From NCBI RefSeq assembly GCF_030053135.1, contig NZ_CP125652.1, positions 806,001-870,000 of the forward strand: 64,000 bases of DNA, written 5' to 3'. Position 1 is the stretch's first letter; each line of letters begins with the position of its first letter. This stretch comes from Rhizobium sp. BT04 (lineage in GTDB: Bacteria > Pseudomonadota > Alphaproteobacteria > Rhizobiales > Rhizobiaceae). Shown here piece by piece: positions 1 to 10,883 of this stretch. Position numbers and translations under genes: made by a program. Below the pieces are notes generated by a model. The model had not been told where the DNA came from and ran no database searches. It worked only from the letters and a program-made list of their open reading frames with translations.

Positions 1-1770
1 CAGCGGCTTGTCGTAGGTGGCAGGCATTATGAACGTCCCCTGCCCGAGACCGACGGAACGGCCGGAGGGGAAATAGGACGTGCCGCTCTTGATCGCGATC
101 GTCGCGACGGGGCCGGTCAGGTCGAAATGGGCTGACGTGTCGCGGATCGGCGGAATGTCGCCGGCGACGTTCATCCGCGCGCCCGCGATGTCGAAGCCGA
201 TGCGGATCTGGTTGGCGTCGAGCTTCAACCCCCTGCCGCCGGCCGCCTCGTCCAGCCTGCCGAAGGGAATGAAGACTGATATGGCGGCGTTGGTGACGGT
301 GCCGCCGAAGAGGTTGCCGTGTACCCAGGTGCGCACCTTGGGCGCCATCCAGAAGGGCCAGAGCTGCTTGATCGCCGTCGTCTGCAGTTGTGCTGACTGG
401 CCGGCAAAGCTGATCTCCGGCGATTTGTCCCCGAGCTTGACATCAAGTGATCCGTAAAGCGCGCCGAGTGGGCTGGAGACAGTCATGTTGGGAAACTGGA
501 ATTCCCGCCCAGCGACCATGTAGCGACCGGTCGCCTGGATGTCGAAGGAGAGCGGCTGCTCGCCGGAGCCGCCTGGGGCTGCCGTGCCGCCGCTGACGAG
601 GAGGTCGATGCCGAAGCCTTTGCCGGCCTGCGGATCGAGCTTGTCGAGATCGATGAGCGCACCGTTGATCGGGACCGTGGTCGCGCCGAACCGGGCGTTC
701 GACCGGGCGATTTCGAGCGTCTGCTTGTCGAAATCGTAGACGAGGTTGATTTGCCCGCCCGACAGCTCCTGCGGATCGCCATCCGCATAGATCAGGCCGG
801 CACCGATGTCGACCGTCGTCGCCAGCGCCGGCTGCACGCCATCGCGCCCCCGGGTGGCCGACACCGTGAGGTCGGCAAAGGCGTTGAGCCCCTGGCGTAT
901 GGCGCCCTGATCGTTGCGTTTCAGCCCGAAGGGCGTGAGGTCGGCATGCCTCAGCGTCGCCACGACCTTCGACACGTGGCCGCCTTCCTTCTCGGCCAGC
1001 ACGTCGAGCTCCGCCACCTCACCGTTGAGCGCGACTTCGCCGGTCAATTGCAACGAGGACGGGCCGGCATGGGCAAAGACGAGATTGTCGATGACGAGCG
1101 ACAGCGGACCGTTGGCGGTATCGGCAAGCTTGATGTCGATGCCGGAGATGCGCACCGAATTGGTCGAGCCGCGGGTCACGATACTGTCGAATATGTCGAA
1201 CTGCGAGAAGATCTTCTCCATCGCCGCCGGCATAGCGTCGATGCGCAGGTCGTCGAGCTTGACGGGATTGCCGGACGGCAGAAGCGCGGTATCGAGCGCG
1301 ATATCCTCCGCTTCGATGTCCGCGACGGCGATACGGCCGCGGAAAAGCTGCAGCGGATCGAGCCCCAGGCGCACCGAACCCGTCGTCGACAGGTGCTGGC
1401 CACTCTCCTGGTCGATCATGTTAACGTTGCGCGCTTCAAGCGCCAGCCGAAAGTCCGAGGTGAAGCGGATGACGGTGGAGCCGACCTCGGCACGGTAGCG
1501 CGGTCCGGCCACGCTATTCAGCGCCGCCTGCGCCTGCTGCGACAGCGGCTTGTCGAACATGCCGCTCTCGACGGTGAAGACGATCGCCGCGAGAATAAGC
1601 AGAATCAGCCCCAGAAATCCGAGCGTCAGCTTCGCCGTGCGTCGCATTGGCGAACGCGGCGGCGGGCAATGGACGATGATCGGATCCTCGGCCTGGGCGG
1701 ACGGCAAGCGGTCCAGCGCAACGATATCCTTCTTGCGAAACGTGACCTTTTCGCCGCGGATGGCTGACAT
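1..1770 (-). CDS. AsmA-like / DUF3971 (YhdP-type) membrane-anchored protein, 3' end cut by window
   Basis: I translated the minus strand from an ATG at 1768-1770 and found one uninterrupted frame of 590 codons running off the left edge, so the C-terminus is missing. A basic cytoplasmic segment of about 45 residues precedes one transmembrane helix (about residues 46-67). The rest is a long, repetitive, beta-rich periplasmic region with a segment near residue 470 (LWPFWMAPKVRTWV) typical of DUF3971. Proteins of the AsmA/YhdP/TamB superfamily are anchored in the inner membrane, span the periplasm and are implicated in phospholipid movement to the outer membrane. The gene diverges from the peroxiredoxin gene across about 120 bp. 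Family assignment is fairly sure; the specific role is inferred. Confidence 0.8.
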   Translation of the reverse strand, partial: MSAIRGEKVTFRKKDIVALDRLPSAQAEDPIIVHCPPPRSPMRRTAKLTLGFLGLILLILAAIVFTVESGMFDKPLSQQAQAALNSVAGPRYRAEVGSTVIRFTSDFRLALEARNVNMIDQESGQHLSTTGSVRLGLDPLQLFRGRIAVADIEAEDIALDTALLPSGNPVKLDDLRIDAMPAAMEKIFSQFDIFDSIVTRGSTNSVRISGIDIKLADTANGPLSLVIDNLVFAHAGPSSLQLTGEVALNGEVAELDVLAEKEGGHVSKVVATLRHADLTPFGLKRNDQGAIRQGLNAFADLTVSATRGRDGVQPALATTVDIGAGLIYADGDPQELSGGQINLVYDFDKQTLEIARSNARFGATTVPINGALIDLDKLDPQAGKGFGIDLLVSGGTAAPGGSGEQPLSFDIQATGRYMVAGREFQFPNMTVSSPLGALYGSLDVKLGDKSPEISFAGQSAQLQTTAIKQLWPFWMAPKVRTWVHGNLFGGTVTNAAISVFIPFGRLDEAAGGRGLKLDANQIRIGFDIAGARMNVAGDIPPIRDTSAHFDLTGPVATIAIKSGTSYFPSGRSVGLGQGTFIMPATYDKPL

Positions 1771-1894
1771 GCGCCTTCGGGCTCTCCCTTTAAGTGAGAA
1801 TTGAACCCGGCCATGCTGGACGGGTTTCCATCCACTATATAATTCGGGGAGAGAAAGTGTCATCCACAAACCCGGCAAAAGAAAGGTTTTCCCT

Positions 1895-2368
1895 ATGGCG
1901 GTTCCCGGCATCGGCGCCACGGCTCCTGATTTCAACCTTCCCCGCGACGGCGGCGGCCGTGTCTCGCTGGCCGAATTCCACGGCAGGCCGCTCGTCCTGT
2001 TCTTCTACCCCAAGGACGACACGACCGGCTGCACCGCTGAATCATTGGCTTTTACCGCGTTGGCAAGCGAGTTCGAGGCGGCGGGTGCTGCTGTCATCGG
2101 CATGTCACCCGATTCGGCTGCCTGCCATGACAAGTTCATCAGGAAGCACCGCCTTTCGGTGGCGCTTGCGTCGGACGAGGAAAAGACCACGCTGCAGGCC
2201 TATGGCGTCTGGAAGGAAAAGAGCATGTACGGCCGCAACTTCATGGGCGTCGAGCGCACCACTTTCCTGATCCGCCAGGACGGCACGATCGCCACCATCT
2301 GGCAGAAGGTGAAGGTGCAGGGTCATGCCGAAACCGTGCTCGAGGCCGTGCGGAATCTGGCGGCGTGA
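1895..2368 (+). CDS. bcp: Peroxiredoxin, Bcp/PrxQ type (thioredoxin-dependent thiol peroxidase)
   Basis: This 157-residue cytoplasmic enzyme should reduce hydrogen peroxide and organic hydroperoxides using thioredoxin. The peroxidatic cysteine is Cys46 in the motif DDTTGCTAE. The usual Bcp resolving cysteine five residues later is replaced by Leu51. A second cysteine, Cys77 (SAACHDKF), sits where the alternative helix-3 resolving cysteine of some PrxQ proteins lies, so a Cys46-Cys77 disulfide is plausible. A GAAAGG element lies about 9 bp before the ATG. The TGA stop overlaps the GTG start of the next gene (GTGA), implying translational coupling. Confidence 0.93.
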   Translation: MAVPGIGATAPDFNLPRDGGGRVSLAEFHGRPLVLFFYPKDDTTGCTAESLAFTALASEFEAAGAAVIGMSPDSAACHDKFIRKHRLSVALASDEEKTTLQAYGVWKEKSMYGRNFMGVERTTFLIRQDGTIATIWQKVKVQGHAETVLEAVRNLAA

Positions 2369-3192
2369 CCGGGCATCTCGCGATAACATCGCTGCGCGGC
2401 GGCGCCATCGAGGCGATCTCTTCCGCCGATCTCGACCACAAGACGGCGCTTGCGCAGGAAAGCGCCACCCGCTGGTTTGAACGCCGGGTGTCGCTGCGCT
2501 CGCCGCTCGATCCCGCCCTGCCCGAGAGGCCCGGCCGTCCTGACAGGCCGGTGCTGACGCCGCCGACCCAGGTCGAAAAGCGCTCGCTGCATACGCTGAA
2601 AGGCCGGATCGCCCTGCTCCATGCCATCGCCCATATCGAGCTCAATGCCGTCGATCTGGCGCTCGATATCGTTGCCCGGTTCGCGACAGAGCAGGTGCCG
2701 AACTCCTTTTTCGACGGTTGGATGCAGGTCGCCTTCGAAGAGGCAAAGCATTTCCGCATGGTGCGCGCCCGCCTCAAGGATCTCGGCGCCGATTACGGCG
2801 ATCTTCCCGCCCATGACGGGCTCTGGCAGGCGGCCCATTCGACGCGCAACGATCTGACGGCAAGGCTCGCCGTCGTGCCGCTGATTCTCGAAGCCCGCGG
2901 CCTCGACGTCACGCCGTCGCTGCAGGCAAAGATGCGCCAGACCGGCGATCTCGAAAGTGCCGCTGTTCTCGACGTCATCTACAACGACGAGAAAGGCCAT
3001 GTCGCCGTCGGCGCCAAATGGTTCCGCTTTCTTTGCGCGCGAGAGAAGCGTGACCCGGCAAAGGCCTTCCAGGAGCTGGTGCGCGCCAATTTCCGCGGGC
3101 CGCTGAAGCCGCCCTTCAATGATCTCGCCCGCGCCGAGGCCGGGCTGACGCCGTCCTTCTACCGCGCGCTGGCATCGATCAGCCACGCGTGA
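2365..3192 (+). CDS. DUF455 ferritin-like domain protein
   Basis: The 275-residue product is a four-helix ferritin-like protein of the DUF455 family. Candidate diiron ligands are visible: Glu92 in AHIELNAVD, an ExxH pair Glu126/His129 in EEAKHF, and a second ExxH in NDEKGHVAVG near residue 210. No signal peptide is present, so it is probably cytosolic. It starts with GTG and overlaps the peroxiredoxin stop by four bases, suggesting a joint role in peroxide or iron handling; that role is inferred from the neighbour only. The family has no firmly established function. Confidence 0.85.
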   Translation: MTGHLAITSLRGGAIEAISSADLDHKTALAQESATRWFERRVSLRSPLDPALPERPGRPDRPVLTPPTQVEKRSLHTLKGRIALLHAIAHIELNAVDLALDIVARFATEQVPNSFFDGWMQVAFEEAKHFRMVRARLKDLGADYGDLPAHDGLWQAAHSTRNDLTARLAVVPLILEARGLDVTPSLQAKMRQTGDLESAAVLDVIYNDEKGHVAVGAKWFRFLCAREKRDPAKAFQELVRANFRGPLKPPFNDLARAEAGLTPSFYRALASISHA

Positions 3193-3297
3193 AGTCCCTG
3201 AAATTTATGATCCGGCGAGCGCAATGAAAGCATTCATTAACCATAAGCGTGTCTAATTTTCCGAAAGAGGCGTAGAGCATCAATCGGGAGAGCCTGC

Positions 3298-4611
3298 GTG
3301 AACAGCGGACATCAGCACCGGGTATTCGGCAGGCGGGCGCAGGAACATATCCTCATCCTGGCCAGCGGCGACAAGGTCCGTCACATGACGGTCCGGCCAT
3401 GGATGGCAGCCCTTGCCTTCTGCCTCGTCGGCGTCTTCTCGATCGGCTACCTCTTGGCCACCTCCTATCTCGTGCTGCGCGACGATCTGATCGGCGCCAC
3501 CATGGCGCGGCAAGCCCGCATGCAGCACGACTATGAGGATCGCATCGCCGCCCTTCGCGCTCAGGTCGACCGCATCACGTCCCGCCAGCTTCTCGACCAG
3601 CAGGTGGTCGAGGATAAGGTGGACAAGCTGATGGAACAGCAAATGGCGCTGACCTCGCGCCACGGCAAGCTCGACAATCTGCTCGACCGGGCCGAAAGCT
3701 CCGGCCTGACCGACAAGGACAGCGCCCCGTCTTCACCCGTCCAGTCCTTTGCCCCTGACATCAAAGACAAACGCGCTTCGCTGAGCGGCGGCGGCATCGA
3801 GGCGATCGAGAAACAGTTGGCGAGCGGCCCACCCGCCGATGCGACGCCCGACAACTCGACGCTTGCCTACGTGCCGTCCGCTGAAACCGTCGGCGACCGC
3901 GCCGACCGGATCTTCTCCAAGGTGACGCTGTCGCTGAAGGGTGTCGAACAAGACCAGCGCAACCGCGTCGAGCAGCTGACGAGCGATGCCGGCAATGCCG
4001 CCAATGCCATTGCGACCGTGCTGACCCGCTTCAAGATCCCGATGCCGGCAGAGACCGCTGCTAGAAAAGACGATGATGATGCCGTCGGCGGCCCCTATGT
4101 CGAGCCTGAAAGCAACGACGACTTCAACAATTCTCTGGTTGCGCTCGACGGCGCCCTGACGAGGCTCGAAGCGGTGCGCAGCGCTGCCGAATCCCTGCCC
4201 TTCCGCAATCCCGCCGTCGGCAAGGAAGTGACCAGCCCCTTCGGCAATCGCCGTGATCCTTTCCTCGGCCGCCTCGCGCTCCATTCCGGAATCGACTTCC
4301 GCTTTTCGCCGGGCGAAAGGATTCGCCCGACCGCCCCCGGCAAGGTGATTGCGGCCGGCTGGACCGGCGGCTACGGCAACATGGTCGAAGTCGATCACGG
4401 CAACGGCATCTCGACGCGCTACGGGCATATGTCAGAGGTGCTGGTCAAGGTCGGCGACACGGTCGGCCGCAACGACGTCATCGGCCTTGCCGGCAGCACC
4501 GGCCGCTCGACGGGGACGCACCTGCACTATGAAGTGCGCCAGGACGGCCACGCCGTCGATCCAGTATATTTCATGAATGCCGGCCTTAAACTCGCCACCT
4601 ATATCAAGTAA
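3298..4611 (+). CDS. M23/LytM-family peptidoglycan metallopeptidase, membrane anchored
   Basis: The 437-residue protein starts at GTG, has a single transmembrane helix at about residues 35-57, a periplasmic region rich in heptad-like charged sequence (about 60-130) and a C-terminal LytM domain (about 310-425). The zinc ligands look intact: HSGIDF supplies His and Asp, and HLHYE supplies the second His, so it should be an active endopeptidase rather than a degenerate activator of EnvC/NlpD type. It probably cleaves peptide cross-links during growth or division. About 105 bp of AT-richer sequence upstream separates it from the DUF455 gene and likely carries its own promoter. Confidence 0.9.
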   Translation: MNSGHQHRVFGRRAQEHILILASGDKVRHMTVRPWMAALAFCLVGVFSIGYLLATSYLVLRDDLIGATMARQARMQHDYEDRIAALRAQVDRITSRQLLDQQVVEDKVDKLMEQQMALTSRHGKLDNLLDRAESSGLTDKDSAPSSPVQSFAPDIKDKRASLSGGGIEAIEKQLASGPPADATPDNSTLAYVPSAETVGDRADRIFSKVTLSLKGVEQDQRNRVEQLTSDAGNAANAIATVLTRFKIPMPAETAARKDDDDAVGGPYVEPESNDDFNNSLVALDGALTRLEAVRSAAESLPFRNPAVGKEVTSPFGNRRDPFLGRLALHSGIDFRFSPGERIRPTAPGKVIAAGWTGGYGNMVEVDHGNGISTRYGHMSEVLVKVGDTVGRNDVIGLAGSTGRSTGTHLHYEVRQDGHAVDPVYFMNAGLKLATYIK

Positions 4612-4768
4612 TGGCCGTCAGGTAACCATCGCTTCACTCTACACGGGGTGCGGCCTCTCTATTTCTTGACTTGCCGGCCATTCAGGGTTATGTCGCGCTG
4701 CATTGCGGCATGCAATCCCGCCGACTCGTTCAGAGCTCGGCCGAACCGGAACGGAAACAGTTTTCCCT

Positions 4769-6286
<1,518 letters not shown>

Positions 6287-6293
6287 GCATCCA

Positions 6294-6719
6294 ATGGCCA
6301 GGCCCGGTCTCGATTTTCCGGGCTTCGGCGTCGGTCTGGTGATTCTGCGCGACGCCAGGATCCTTCTCTACAAGCGCATGCGCCCGCCTGAAGCCGGCTA
6401 CTGGAATATCGTCGGCGGCAAGGTCGATCATATGGAGCCGGCCGAGCAAGCCGCACGCCGCGAGGCCGAAGAAGAAACCGGCCTCAAGATCGGCCGCATC
6501 GAGCGCATCGGCATGACCGAGCAGATCATCGATCCTGACCGCCAGCACTGGATTTCGCTTCTCTATCTCGCCCGCGATGTCGAAGGTGAGCCGCAATTGA
6601 CCGAACCGGACAAGCTGTCGGATTTCGGCTGGTTTCCCCTGACGGATTTGCCGGAACCGCTGTCAGCCTTCACCAAGGCCGCAATAGCAGCCTTGCCGGC
6701 GAGCAAACGAAGCGAATAG
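6294..6719 (+). CDS. Nudix hydrolase
   Basis: The 141-residue protein has a complete Nudix box, G-x5-E-x7-REAEEETGL, at about residues 43-65, so metal-dependent hydrolysis of a nucleoside-diphosphate-linked substrate is expected. The substrate cannot be told from sequence. It follows the helicase by 7 bp and is probably co-transcribed with it. Its TAG stop directly abuts the end of the convergent TfoX-domain gene with no spacer, so the two transcripts must overlap. Confidence 0.88.
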   Translation: MARPGLDFPGFGVGLVILRDARILLYKRMRPPEAGYWNIVGGKVDHMEPAEQAARREAEEETGLKIGRIERIGMTEQIIDPDRQHWISLLYLARDVEGEPQLTEPDKLSDFGWFPLTDLPEPLSAFTKAAIAALPASKRSE

Positions 6720-7037
6720 TCATTCGGCGCGAAGCGATGCCTCATAGGCAAGCCGCACCCATTTCGCCATCAGATCGGGATCGTCGTAGGCCTCGTCGGG
6801 GATCGACCAGTAGGGCATTTTCACCGGCTTGCCCTTCTTGCCCTCATAGGTCCACTGCGTGGCGCCGGCGGCGACAAATTCCGGGGCGCTCGTCTCGTCC
6901 GCCTTCAGCAGCATCTCGTCGCGCACTTCGAGCGCGATGATGCGCCCGAGATGATAGATGCCCTTGCCGCCGAACATGCGCTTGACCGTGACGGGGCCAA
7001 GCCCCTGAAACATTTCCTCGATCCCGGCATTGTCCAT
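6720..7037 (-). CDS. TfoX/Sxy N-terminal domain protein
   Basis: This 105-residue protein is a stand-alone TfoX N-terminal domain. The RMFGGKGIY core is at about residues 20-28 and the C-terminal half has the usual YWxxPDEAxDDPDLMAKW pattern. Proteobacterial Sxy/TfoX proteins activate competence and CRP-S genes, but they also carry a C-terminal domain that is absent here. Rhizobial single-domain versions have no proven role. An SD-like GGAGG (read on the minus strand from ttcctcccg at 7041-7049) precedes the ATG. Confidence 0.85.
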   Translation of the reverse strand: MDNAGIEEMFQGLGPVTVKRMFGGKGIYHLGRIIALEVRDEMLLKADETSAPEFVAAGATQWTYEGKKGKPVKMPYWSIPDEAYDDPDLMAKWVRLAYEASLRAE

Positions 7038-7068
7038 TCTTTTCCTCCCGAAATTCCGGCCGCCCCGA

Positions 7069-7563
7069 TCAAAGCGCGTGATAATCCCGGTTCATATAGA
7101 TGAGCGCCGGATGCTTTTCGCTGAAGCGGACGGCCGCAACCTCGCCGAAGATGACATTGTGCGTCGGCATTTCCTTGATGTCGGTCACCCGGCAATCGAA
7201 AGCAGCGAGCGCATCGGCGAGCACCGGCGCGCCGGTGACGAGCGTCTCGAAACGGGCGCTGGCGAAACGCTCGTCATCGGCAAGCGACGTACGCCCGGAA
7301 AAGGCGTCGGCAACGCCCTGATGATGGGCGCCCAGCGTGTTGAGCACGAAGATGCCGCTGCGGAAAAAGATCTCGTTCTTCGGATTGGTGTTGTTGAGGC
7401 AGATCAGCACCGAGGCCGGATTGTCCGAGACCGAGCAGGCGGCCGTGATGGTGACGCCGCGGCGCAAGCCTTCCATAGCCGTCGTCACGAGCTGCACATG
7501 GCCGGCATAACGGCTCATGGCGTCGCGATAAAGGCCGGGGTCGATATGCTGCCTGTTCAACAC
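7069..7563 (-). CDS. Flavin reductase-like (FMN-binding split barrel) protein
   Basis: The 164-residue product matches the flavin reductase domain family (HpaC/RutF/NtaB type). It has the typical segments RRGVTITAACSVSDNP and ICLNNTNPKN in the first half and HNVIFGEV near the end. Such proteins use NAD(P)H to supply reduced FMN to a partner monooxygenase. I start it at GTG 7563 because GGAG lies 6 bases upstream. The open frame continues far upstream but that part is the antisense of the binding-protein gene. No monooxygenase partner is adjacent, so its partner is unknown. Confidence 0.85.
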   Translation of the reverse strand: MLNRQHIDPGLYRDAMSRYAGHVQLVTTAMEGLRRGVTITAACSVSDNPASVLICLNNTNPKNEIFFRSGIFVLNTLGAHHQGVADAFSGRTSLADDERFASARFETLVTGAPVLADALAAFDCRVTDIKEMPTHNVIFGEVAAVRFSEKHPALIYMNRDYHAL

Positions 7564-7746
7564 CTGCTTCTCCGTCCGCGGTTTTACATGCCTGCAGCGT
7601 CTTGCTATCGCGCCAATATGGCGAGCATCGGTTACCTTTTCTACAATAGGAGGGGTGAAAAGCGCTGCGTTACGCTTGTTTTTCTTTGACGATTGCGGCC
7701 TTGCGGATAAAAGGGCATGGACGATGGCTAGGGATCTCCGCCTTTC

Positions 7747-8829
7747 ATGATCAACCTGCGTGGCATAGCAGCTTTTCTGACGCTGCTTGGAGCGGCGGTG
7801 CCGGGCCATGCGGCCGGCGTGACGATCGGCGTTGTCGCCCCTCAGAACGGTTCGCTCGCCCTGCTCGGCAGCCAGATTGCCGCCGGCGCCGGTTTCGAGA
7901 TCCAGCAGTCCGGAAACACCCTCGTCGCCGTCAACGAGACCTGCGAGGAGAATAGCGGTGCCGCGGTTGCCGATGCGCTTGTCAATGCCAAGGTGCAGGT
8001 CGCAGTCGGCTTTCTCTGCAGCGAGACGCTGGAAGGCGCGCTGCCGAAGCTGAAGGACGCCGGCATCCCCGCCATCACCGTCTCGGTGCGCTCCCGCATC
8101 CTGATGGAGGATGCGCTGAAAAACGGTTGGCCGCTCTTCCGCCTGGCGCCCGCCGACGGCACCGAGGCGGCAAAGGTCATCGAGGTGATCCTCAAGGACT
8201 GGGCGGCCGATCCGATCGCCCTGATCGAGGACGGCACCATCCATGGCCGCGAACTGACGGAAGCGGTGCGCAATGCGCTGGAGCAGAACGGCCTGAAGCC
8301 GGTCTTTACCGACACCTATCGGCCGGGACAGGAGCAGCAGATTGCCCTTGTCCGCCGTTTGAAACGGGCCGGTGCTACCAGGGTTTTCATCGGCGGCGAC
8401 CGCAACGATGTCGCCGTCATCGCCCGCGACGCCAAGGCAGAGAACATCCCGCTCTCCATTCTCGGCGGCGATGCCATGCGCGCCGCCGACCAGCCGCTGC
8501 CGCTTGGTACAGGCGTGCGCGCCGTCGCCCTGCCGGAATATGCCCTGCTTCAGGAGGGCGCAGCTGCGGCCGAGACGCTGCGCGGCAAAGGCATCGAGCC
8601 GGAAGGTTATGTCCTGCCGTCGCTGGCCGCGGCCCGCATTGCCGGCCAGGCTGCGGAAGCCGCCGCTCAGGCAGGCAAGCCGCTGCAGGAGACGCTTCTC
8701 GGCACGACATTCCAGACGCCGGTCGGCCCTATTGCCTTCACCGGCGCGCATGAGCTTTCGCAAAACCCCTACCGCCTGCTCGAATGGCGGGGCAACGGCT
8801 TTTTTCCACCTGCCGGGCCGACGCAATGA
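7747..8829 (+). CDS. Periplasmic binding protein, LivK-like type 1 fold
   Basis: The 360-residue protein starts with a signal peptide (hydrophobic residues 7-20, cleavage likely after about residue 22-23, GHAA). It continues with a branched-chain amino-acid-type binding fold, recognisable from VTIGVVAPQNGSLALLG and VAVNETCEENS. Two cysteines near residues 60 and 76 could form a disulfide. No permease or ATPase gene is adjacent, so it is an orphan binding protein that would borrow a transporter or act as a sensor. It is followed about 65 bp later by rpe. Confidence 0.85.
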   Translation: MINLRGIAAFLTLLGAAVPGHAAGVTIGVVAPQNGSLALLGSQIAAGAGFEIQQSGNTLVAVNETCEENSGAAVADALVNAKVQVAVGFLCSETLEGALPKLKDAGIPAITVSVRSRILMEDALKNGWPLFRLAPADGTEAAKVIEVILKDWAADPIALIEDGTIHGRELTEAVRNALEQNGLKPVFTDTYRPGQEQQIALVRRLKRAGATRVFIGGDRNDVAVIARDAKAENIPLSILGGDAMRAADQPLPLGTGVRAVALPEYALLQEGAAAAETLRGKGIEPEGYVLPSLAAARIAGQAAEAAAQAGKPLQETLLGTTFQTPVGPIAFTGAHELSQNPYRLLEWRGNGFFPPAGPTQ

Positions 8830-8896
8830 GCGGCGGCGCGCCAGCCTTGAATCCGGCCGCCACGGTCAAATGGCAGCCCATACGGAGTGAGATTTG

Positions 8897-9574
8897 ATGA
8901 CGCTGCCCATTCGCATTGCCCCTTCGATCCTCGCGGCGGATTTCGCCAGGCTCGGCGAGGAGGTGCGCGACGTGACGGCCGCCGGCGCCGACTGGATCCA
9001 TCTCGACGTGATGGACGGGCATTTCGTGCCGAATATCTCCTTCGGCCCCGACGTCATCAAGTCGCTGCGCTCCTATACATCAGCCACTTTCGACTGCCAT
9101 CTGATGATCTCGCCGGTTGACGATTATCTCGAAGCCTTCGCCAAGGCGGGCTGCGACCGGATCACCGTCCATGCCGAAGCCGGGCCGCATCTGCACCGCT
9201 CGCTGCAGACCATCCGCAATCTCGGCAAGAAGGTCGGGGTGACGATCAACCCGGCGACACCGCTCAGCGCCATCGAGAACGTGCTCGACGATGTCGACCT
9301 CATCCTGATCATGTCGGTCAATCCCGGTTTCGGCGGACAGAAGTTCATTCCGGCGATGGCGGCCAAGATTGCCGCGGCGAAGTCACTGATCGGCGACCGG
9401 CCGATCGAACTTCAGGTCGACGGCGGCGTCACGGTGGAAACGGCGCCGGCGATTGCGCGCGCCGGCGGCAACGTCCTCGTCGCCGGCTCGGCCATTTTCA
9501 AGGGCGATACGGTCGAGGATTATCGCCGGACCGTCGCCGATCTGCGTCAGGCAGCCGAAGGGGCACGAACATGA
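8897..9574 (+). CDS. rpe: Ribulose-phosphate 3-epimerase
   Basis: This 225-residue TIM-barrel enzyme interconverts ribulose 5-phosphate and xylulose 5-phosphate in the pentose phosphate and Calvin pathways. Signature segments are [13 protein letters not shown] near the start, [17 protein letters not shown] with the metal-binding His and Asp, [12 protein letters not shown] and VDGGV. ATG 8897 has GGAG nine bases upstream and is preferred over the TTG one codon earlier. The stop overlaps the next start (ATGA at 9571-9574). Confidence 0.97.
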   Translation: MTLPIRIAPSILAADFARLGEEVRDVTAAGADWIHLDVMDGHFVPNISFGPDVIKSLRSYTSATFDCHLMISPVDDYLEAFAKAGCDRITVHAEAGPHLHRSLQTIRNLGKKVGVTINPATPLSAIENVLDDVDLILIMSVNPGFGGQKFIPAMAAKIAAAKSLIGDRPIELQVDGGVTVETAPAIARAGGNVLVAGSAIFKGDTVEDYRRTVADLRQAAEGART

Positions 9575-10299
9575 TAAAACGTCTGATTATCGGCGGCGTG
9601 TTTGCCGCCACACTTGCCGGCCTGCCCGGCCTGTCACTTGCCGGAGACATCGCCAATATCCAGCCGCTAGGCTTCTCGGCCGACGGCAAGGTCTTCGGAT
9701 TTCAGGAATTCGGCATCAAGGAGGAGAGCGGCAATGTCCCCTACTCCAACACCTATTTCGTCGATACCGACAGCGGTCAGTATATCGAGGGCACGCCCTT
9801 CCGCACCGAACTGACCGATAAGGATGCCAATCTTTCCAAGGCGCGGCGGCAGAACCTGACGGCGGCGCGCAGCCAGATGGACAAATACGATCTCCTGACC
9901 AATCCCGGCCTGATCGCGGCCTTCAATCCGCCGACCGAACTCGGCTCGCCGACGAAGACGATCCGCTACACCACACTTGCGACCGATGGTCCCCCGAAAT
10001 CGCCCTATACGCTCTCGCTGGGTGAGATGCCGGTGCCGACATCGAAGGACTGCACGGCGCTCGACAAGCGCGTCATCGGTTTCAGCCTGCAGATGATCGA
10101 GAAGGAAGGCGCTCCGAACCGCCAGGCCGCGCGCCAGGCAACGACGGTTCCGGCCGAGCGCATCTGTTCGGTAGAATACCGGATCGGCGGCGCCATGGTC
10201 TACCAGCCGGAGGGCGCAAACCCGGTTCACATCGCCCTGGTCCTCGCCTTCGATGCGGCAAGAAACGGACGCTGGATCGCCGTTCCGGTTCATCCCTGA
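9571..10299 (+). CDS. DUF2259 secreted protein
   Basis: The 242-residue product has a clear signal peptide (residues 1-24, cleavage near SLAG) and matches the DUF2259 predicted secreted protein family, with a [16 protein letters not shown] segment just after the signal. The mature protein contains only two cysteines (CTALD and RICSVEY), so a periplasmic disulfide is possible. The function is unknown. Its ATG overlaps the rpe stop, so it is translated from the rpe message. Confidence 0.85.
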   Translation: MIKRLIIGGVFAATLAGLPGLSLAGDIANIQPLGFSADGKVFGFQEFGIKEESGNVPYSNTYFVDTDSGQYIEGTPFRTELTDKDANLSKARRQNLTAARSQMDKYDLLTNPGLIAAFNPPTELGSPTKTIRYTTLATDGPPKSPYTLSLGEMPVPTSKDCTALDKRVIGFSLQMIEKEGAPNRQAARQATTVPAERICSVEYRIGGAMVYQPEGANPVHIALVLAFDAARNGRWIAVPVHP

Positions 10300-10327
10300 A
10301 CCCGGATGCCGGAGACGGATTGCCAGG

Positions 10328-10813
10328 ATGGATCGTCTAAGAGCTGCAAAGCCGCCCTACCCCGATCTGATTGCCGGCGCGTTGCTTTGGGGCATGCAGA
10401 TGCTCGCCGCCGCCATGCTCGGCCTTTATCTCCGCAACGGACTGCAGACGAGCCGGCTGGCCGAGATCGCCGCCCTTTATTTCCTCGGCGGCCTGCTCTC
10501 CTGGCCCTTCGCCCTGCCGGTCGCCCGCTTCTTTGCCTATGATCGAGCGCCGGAAGCGCGTTTTGCCGCATTTTTCGTGACGTTGACCGCGGCGACGATC
10601 CTGATGACCGCCTTTCTCTTCGCCATGGAATACCGGCTCTTCTATTCGCGCTGGCACGCCCCCTTCGGCAGTTTCGTCTGGGCCTTCCAGTTCGTCTTCA
10701 CCAGTATCAGCGCCGTCTACCAGTTCCTGGTGATCGGCCTGCGCCTTTTCCTGCCGCTCGGCCTCGTCTGCCTTGTCGTTAGCAGCTATCATCTTGCCAA
10801 ACGCATGCGTTGA
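10328..10813 (+). CDS. Small integral membrane protein, hypothetical
   Basis: The 161-residue protein has four hydrophobic segments, at about residues 13-33, 40-62, 75-98 and 120-148, and a basic C-terminal end (AKRMR). I recognise no family. The chosen ATG at 10328 lies 28 bp after the DUF2259 stop; a longer frame from 10253 would overlap that gene out of frame and is unlikely. It probably belongs to the rpe-DUF2259 transcript. Confidence 0.7.
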   Translation: MDRLRAAKPPYPDLIAGALLWGMQMLAAAMLGLYLRNGLQTSRLAEIAALYFLGGLLSWPFALPVARFFAYDRAPEARFAAFFVTLTAATILMTAFLFAMEYRLFYSRWHAPFGSFVWAFQFVFTSISAVYQFLVIGLRLFLPLGLVCLVVSSYHLAKRMR

Positions 10814-10883
10814 GATTGCCGCCGGTCTTTGCTACAGGGGCGCTAACCTCGATGAATCCTCTTTGAAGTGAAGGCAGCCGCCC

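Noticed and set aside
751..1767. A 338-codon plus-strand frame
   Set aside because: It is the shadow of the partial AsmA-like gene on the other strand, which has a transmembrane start and a DUF3971 pattern.
7564..8826. Long upstream extension of the flavin reductase frame
   Set aside because: It is antisense to the LivK-like gene. GTG 7563 with GGAG upstream is the natural start.
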